Below, piece after piece: positions 58,342 through 64,000 of a stretch of 64,000 nt of DNA (positions are counted from its first letter, which is position 1; each line of letters opens with the position of its first letter). Source of the stretch: Cichorium intybus (lineage: Eukaryota > Streptophyta > Magnoliopsida > Asterales > Asteraceae); NCBI GenBank assembly GCA_023525715.1, contig CM042012.1, positions 121,473,798 to 121,537,797 on the forward strand, in the 5' to 3' direction. The notes under the pieces are model-generated. The model was not told the origin of the DNA and did not search any database. It saw nothing but the letters and a program-made list of their open reading frames with translations. A program made the translations under genes and the position numbers.

Positions 58342-61300
58342 CTAATTACAAAAACTTATATCATCTCTCAATCTAATGCTCCTAGCATGCTGATTGTGCT
58401 TAATCCTACTCAGAGCCTTTGTTAAGGGATCTGCAGGATTGTCTTATGATGATACCCTCTTTACAAGGAGGTGACCTTCTTCTACTCTATGTCTTATGTA
58501 GTGGTACTTTCTGTCGATATGTCTGGACTTTCCATGGTCTCGCGGTTCCTTTGTCAGGGCGACCGCACCTTCGTTATCGCAGAACAGTTCCAAGGGCTCC
58601 TGAATACTCGGGACTACTCCAAGGTCACCGATAAAGTTCTTCAGCCAAGCCGCTTCCTTTAACGCTTCACTTGCTGCTATGTACTCTGATTCGCACGTAG
58701 AATCAGCCACCGTTTCTTGCTTGGAACTTTTCCAAGTAACTGCTCCACCGTTCAAAAGGAATACCCACCCCGACTGAGATCGACCACTGTATATCCTTCA
58801 ACTCTCAAGGTATCACTGCCACCGAGGACTAACACCATGTTCTTTGTCCTTCGCAGATACTTGAGTGTATTTTTCACAGCTATCCAATGCGCCCTTTCAG
58901 GGTTTCCCTGGTACCGACTGACCATGCTCAAAGCAAAGGCCACGTCAGGGAGAGTACACTTCATAGCGTACATGATCGACCCCACAGCCGAAGCGTAAGG
59001 TACCCGACTCATGTCAGCTATTTCTTCGTCTGTACTCGGACTTTGAGTCTTCCTCAATTTTGCATTACTTTGAATAGGCAGCTCTCCCTTCTTGGAATTT
59101 TCCATACTAAACCTTTTTAGTACATTTTCCAAGTATATACCCTGACTAAGTCTAATTAGTCTCTTCTTCCTATCTCTCAATATTCTTATCCCGAGAATAT
59201 AGGCAGCCTCTCTTAGGTCCTTCATGGCGAAACATTTCCCAAGCCAAGCCTTAACATCTTGCAAGGTTGGAATATCGTTTCCCATTAGCAGTATGTCATC
59301 GACATACAATACCAGAAAGGTGACTATACTCCCACTAGCCTTGACATATACGCATGACTCATCCTCGCTCCTAGAGAAACCAAACTCTTTGACTTTCTCA
59401 TGGAAACAAAGATTCCAGCTGCGAGAAGCTTGATTCAATCCGTAGATTGATCTTTCAAGCTTACACACTTTATTGGGATATTTTGCATCGACAAAACCCT
59501 CTGGCTGATTCATGTAAACATCCTCAGTCAACTTCCCATTAAGGAAAGCGGTTTTGACGTCCATCTGCCAAATTTCACAGTCATGAAATGCAGCTATGGC
59601 CAGCATTATCCTAATTGGTTTTATCTTGGCTACTGGTGAGAAGGTCTCGTCATAGTCAACCCCTGGGGTTTGAGTAAAGCCCTTCGCAACCAGTCTTGCC
59701 TTGAAAGTGTGTACCTTTCCGTCCATGTCGGTCTTCTTCTTGAAGATCCACTTGCACCCGACTGTCTTTCGACCCGATACATTGTCAACCAAGTTCCAAA
59801 CTTGATTGTCATGCATGAACTTGATCTCGCTATCCATGGCCTCTTTCCACTTGGCAGACTCAGGGCCCGCCATTGCTTCCTGGTAGTTAGCTGGTTCATC
59901 CAAATTTATCAGTGTCCTATCACTGACAAACGTGTCCTTATTCGAAGTTATATGGAAACCATGAAACTCGGGTGGCATGCTAACCCTACCGGAGCGCCTA
60001 AGAGGTAAGGATACATCAGTCGGACCAACAGGAACTTCTTCCTGATGTTGGTTGCTAGTTTCTCCTAAGGTTGCGTCATCTGATGACTCTTGAATTTCTT
60101 CAAGATCAATGGTACTCCCACTGTCCTCTTTGAATATGAGCTCTCTCTCTCTCTCTCTCTCTCTCGAAAGACCGCTCGTCTAGCTACAAAGACCACGTCC
60201 TCACTTGATCTGTAGAATAGATATCCAAAGGACTGTTTGGGATAACCAAGGAAGAAACACCTTTCGCTTCTTTCTGCGAGTTTGTCTTGAGTCTCTCGTC
60301 TAACGAAAGCCTCACAACCCCAGACTTTGATATGTGCCAACGAGGGAACTTTCCCTGTCCACATTTCATGAGGTGTTTTAGCAACCCTCTTATTAGGGAC
60401 AATATTGAGGATATGGGCGGCAGTCTCTAAGACATACCCCCAGAAGTGAATGGAAAGTGAAGCTCGACTCATCATGGAACGAACCATATTTAACAGGGTT
60501 CGGTTACGCCTCTCGGCAACACCGTTCAACTGTGGTGTTCTGGGAGGTGTCAACTGCGAAACTATTCCGCATTCCTTCAGATAGTCTAGGAACTCGATAC
60601 TAAGATACTCTCCGCCTCTGTCGGACCTGAGCATCTTTATCTTCCTGCCTAATTGATTTTCTACTTCGTTTTTAAATTCTTTGAACTTTTTAAAGGCATA
60701 TGACTTATGCTTGATTAAGTAGATATAACCGTATCTACTAAAATCGTCAGTAAAGGTCACGTAGAACCGCGTGCCATCCTTTGTGATTGATCTGAATGGA
60801 CCACACACATCCGTGTGAATGATGTCCAGTAGACCCTCACCTCTTTCAAAAGACCATTTGAAGGGTGATTTAGTCATCTTGCCCAACAGACAAGATTCGC
60901 ATACATCATCTGACCTAAGGTCGAATGATTCCAACACTCCATCCTTTTAGAGTTGGGCGATGCGTTTCTTGCTGATGTGCCCAAGCCGACTATGCCACAG
61001 GCATGCCTTTTCTACACCACTAGTAGAATCAATATAATTTACACTATGTCCTAAATTGTCAACACATTCAACAGTTTCATACACACCATCACAAGGATAA
61101 GCAGTAAAACTCAAAATACCATTTTTGAAAACAGAAAATAGAACCAATTTTATTATCAAATGAAAATTGAAATCCTTGTCTGAATAATGCGTGAAATGAA
61201 ATAATGTTTCTTGCCATTTCTGGCGAATAGCAACAATTAAATAACTCTAAGCTAACATCACTACTAAGCACTAAACTATAAACGCCGATCTTGGTAACAG

Positions 61301-62359
61301 GGGACGATCTCCTATTGCCCATGATCAGGTTCAGTCTACCGTGCTCCACCTCTCTGCTTTCCTTTAGGCCCTGCAAATCAGAACAAATGTGAAATCCACA
61401 TCCTGTATCAAGGACCCAAGAATTAGAAGATGGTGAGTTTTTAGAGATAGTGTATATACCTGCTGTCGATGGCTTTACTTTCCCATCCTTGACATCCTGC
61501 AAGTATTTGGGGCAACTTCTCTTCCAATGGCCCTTCTCTTTGCAATAAAAACAATTGGCTTCATCGGGGTTGGCCACACAAGGAATGTGGGCAGACTTGG
61601 TTCTCGTGCCATTGCTAGACGACCCGACCTGAACCTTCTCCCTCCAATTTTGCTTAGGAGGGTTCTTCCTTTTCTTTCCTTTGACATTTCCAATGGCTAA
61701 GACGGGCTGATTAACCGAGGGTACACTTTTACCCTTCATCCCTTCCTCAGCAGTCTAAATCATACGATGCAACTCAGAAAGGGTAGCCTGATTGTTGTTC
61801 AAATGGTAAGCCATCCTGAACTAGTAATAAGAACTCGGCAAGGAGTTAAGCACTATATCAACGACCAACTCCTCGTGCACAGGCATCGCAAGCTTCCTAA
61901 GCCGCTCCACGTAGCCATGCATCCTTTGTACATGAGCGCAGATGGAATCTCCATCTCTAGGATTTCCGCTCGTGAAGTCCTTGACCCCTCGCACCTCTCG
62001 ATGCGCTCTTGCTTGCGGAACTTTTCTGCAAGCTCCTTGTGCATCTCAAAAGGCCAGTAGTCTTCGTATATCCTTTGCAATTCGGGGTTCATTGTGACGA
62101 TCATGATGCATGCCACTTTGGTCGCATCATCAAAATGTTTTTGGTACGAGGCAAGTTCCTCGGGAGTAGCAGTTTCAGGGTCAATATCGACAAGCTCAGT
62201 CTCGAGAACATATTCTTTGTTCTCGTACCTCAGAGCCATCTTGATATTTCTAATCCAGTCATTGTAGTTTGTCCCGTTCAATTGAACCTTGGAACACAAT
62301 GGGAGGATTGAGGGAACATTGGAGTTTGAGTGGGGAGCGGATTGATCAGCGGAAGACAT
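58342..62359 (-). pseudogene. Copia-4 gag-pol, several frameshifts
   Basis: The start at 62359 (MSSADQSAPHSN) matches the Copia-1 start. Gag has a frameshift near 61970 and stops near 61750; its zinc knuckle FYCKEKGHWKRSC is intact. Protease VLDTG follows. A stop at 60944-60946 sits in the integrase zinc region (AQL, stop, KDGVLESF). The integrase core is present (HTDVCGPF, RSDRGGEYLS). An expanded CT/GA microsatellite (about 60138-60165) adds RERERE and shifts the frame just before RT. RT is nearly complete (LYVDDILLMGN), and a short deletion near 58775 (GYT then VVDLSRG) breaks the frame into RNase H, which ends at TAG 58342-58344. It was probably dead on several counts before its flanks decayed. 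Confidence 0.93.
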
Positions 62360-63695
62360 CTATAAAAGAAGGTAAGTTTAATTAGATACTTGTCGGTCCT
62401 TATAATAACCCAATATAAAATAAGGCTAGGATCCAACTATAACAATTTACAACATAGAAGAGGGATGCCGTAATCTATATGCAAATTTTATAAAGGTAGG
62501 CGAATGACGATTCAGCCAATTCCACCGCGGAAAATAATCTTATTATAATGGAATTCCTAGTTTCTTTTGAGATTTACTGAACTGTTCAATAGCATGTTTA
62601 ATCTCAGATATGCCCCACCGTTTGTGACTGGGATGCCGGGGATCACAAACCGGGTGTGAATAACCATGCAAATCAGCTTGGTACTCTCGGGGTCCATTAC
62701 CATCTCAAATTGATGTACCGTTAAACCACACACGCTCCACCAACAATGATAACACCCGAGACACCCATTGCCACTCTTTATGAACCCCAATTGGTGTGCC
62801 GGTAAACCTCACACGCTCCACCAACGTTTCATAAAGTGCAATGTGCAATTTCATGGATTAGCATCAAATTCACATTTTTCCTAAAGTAACTAGATTGGGA
62901 TTTTGTAAAGGTTCTAGTACTTTGATCATTATACTTTTAATGATTGGGCGGTCCTATCAAACCCGTTCGGCTAATGACCCTCCACTGATCAGGCGAGCGG
63001 TGGGTGAGAGTGTTCACCCATTAGACCGCCATTTTATAGGCAATCTCCTTATACCCACTTTATAGATCAGCTTCGTGAATGAGGCGAACTATTGATTTGA
63101 CTAACCAAATTTATCTTATACATATAGTATTAACTTTTAATAACATATATAAGATGTATTTTAAAACCCTTTAAAAATATTTCAGGTTTATCTTTTAATT
63201 TTTTTCAAATTTAACTATTAAATTTAAAATTAAATTAACCTTTTAAAAGTCGATTTAATCATCCTTTAATTAACAATTAATTAAATTAATTAAATCTTAA
63301 TATTTTAAACATTTAAAATATTTTTCCGGATTTATCTTTAATTTTCAAAAATTTAAAAATTAATTAAATCCTTTGAATTATCTTTAATTAACAATTAATT
63401 AAATTAATTCAAATGTAGATAGGTATTACCAAATTAATCAAATTAATTTTAAACCTATCTTAAACCCCTAAATTTCGAATTCAACCAATGGGTTTAAGGG
63501 TATCCTTTTAATTAACCAATTAAAGTTACCAAAAAAGAAAACCTCCTAAAACCCTAAAGGCAAAATCGAAAATTACTAAAGGGGGGATTAGGGTTTCCAA
63601 AACCCTAATCCTAGAAATCGATCCACATAAAAATTAGGGTTTATAAGCTTTAAACCCTAAAACAGTTATAACAATTCAACAAGAAAACAAGAACA
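62360..63695 (-). promoter_or_regulatory. Copia-4 structured leader
   Basis: Counterpart of the Copia-1 leader: tandem hairpins at 62766-62843 (I) and 62686-62760 (II), the GGGTGA/TCACCC hairpin near 63002, and the telomere-like hairpin at 63585-63611. The stems retain pairing, with some positions as G-U wobbles. No gene. Confidence 0.8.
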
Positions 63696-64000
63696 GGCTC
63701 TGATACCACTAAAAGGTTTTCTGCAACCATGAACTAAATAACCTAAGTTCACATGCAAACCTATGAGGATCTATGTTTTCTACTATTGAACATATAACAA
63801 GCTTCCTAAAGGCCAACAATAAAACTAAAGATTAAAACAGAAAAACCAACCTTAAGTTTCTTGGAAGCTGAGCAGCAAAAATATCCTGCCTCAAATGAAA
63901 GTCACACCTAAGCTAGGAGGATTGTGGATCTCGAAATTTCCAGAGAGAGATGAGAGAATTCGCAACCAATTATGAGGTCCAGGGGTCCCTATTTATAGGC
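63696..64000 (-). repeat. Copia-4 primer site and partial 5' LTR
   Basis: The primer site at 63696-63708 is followed by the LTR from 63710 (edge TAAAAGG, where the 3' LTR has TGAAAGG). The first 291 bp match the 3' LTR and the rest is outside the window. Confidence 0.9.

Larger units (their letters stand above)
53081..64000 (-). mobile_element. Copia-3: partial copy of the Copia-1 family, split by Copia-4
   Basis: The left (3') LTR is at about 53081-53899, followed by the polypurine tract (minus strand AAGTGGGGGAC) and the RNase H, RT and end of integrase, up to 56769 where Copia-4 enters. The remaining part (integrase, gag, 5' LTR) must lie beyond the right edge, so only 53081-56769 is visible Copia-3 sequence. 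Its frames are broken in several places. Confidence 0.88.
56770..64000 (-). mobile_element. Copia-4: Copia-1 family member inside Copia-3, runs off the window
   Basis: The 3' LTR (56770-57490, 721 bp) interrupts the Copia-3 integrase after CTTAG (56765-56769), the expected target duplication. The element is complete in order up to the first 291 bp of its 5' LTR. The primer site (minus strand TGGTATCAGAGCC) is at 63696-63708. Gag-pol has several lesions. Confidence 0.93.

Overview
This is plant nuclear DNA, most likely from a eudicot. It has spliced genes with GT-AG introns, a glycine-rich RNA-binding protein gene with a plant circadian promoter, tRNA-Met-primed LTR retrotransposons, Helitrons, and MULE- and hAT-like DNA transposons, all in AT-rich sequence. 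The retroelement proteins and the transposon carrying a ULP1-like gene resemble Asteraceae repeats as I remember them, but the species cannot be fixed from sequence alone. About 85-90% of the window is mobile DNA, much of it nested. I see one clearly intact host gene.

Layout. (1) 1-5466: remains of a Mutator-like element with a FAR1/SWIM transposase tail (+) facing a ULP1-protease-like pseudogene (-). (2) About 5771-26837: Helitron A (+), carrying intron-containing fragments of FKBP, SDS22-like LRR, armadillo-kinesin and mitochondrial ATP synthase beta genes. Its FKBP exon is split by a Ty3/gypsy element (6472-20859, TSD GCGAT), whose integrase is split by Copia-1 (11004-18786, TSD ACCTA). 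(3) 26850-27996: a long-TIR element that stops next to (4) the GRP7-like gene (CDS 28303-29034), with a G-box and two Evening Elements upstream. (5) 29035-32500: AT-rich spacer. (6) 32501 to about 35606: Helitron B (-), with TOM20 and U-box/ARM fragments. (7) 36121-50794: Copia-M (-, TSD TACTT), hit by a hAT-like element (36148-37663, TSD GTTTAATC) and by Copia-2 (38363-45041, +, TSD ATTTT). (8) 50840-52262: LINE fragment, followed by a hAT-like end and a fold-back MITE. (9) 53081-64000: Copia-3 (-), split by Copia-4 (56770 to beyond the window).

The most unusual signals are RNA-like structures with compensatory base changes. The leader of the Copia-1/2/4 family holds two tandem long hairpins with a near-constant loop, and their stems differ between hairpins and between copies while still pairing. 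The gypsy LTR holds five 22-nt hairpins with a constant 12-nt loop and differing but complementary stems. Other leads are two oppositely oriented Helitrons that share a 5' segment not beginning with the usual TC, a short sequence family scattered through Helitron introns and spacers, and a likely autoregulatory splice switch in the GRP7-like gene.
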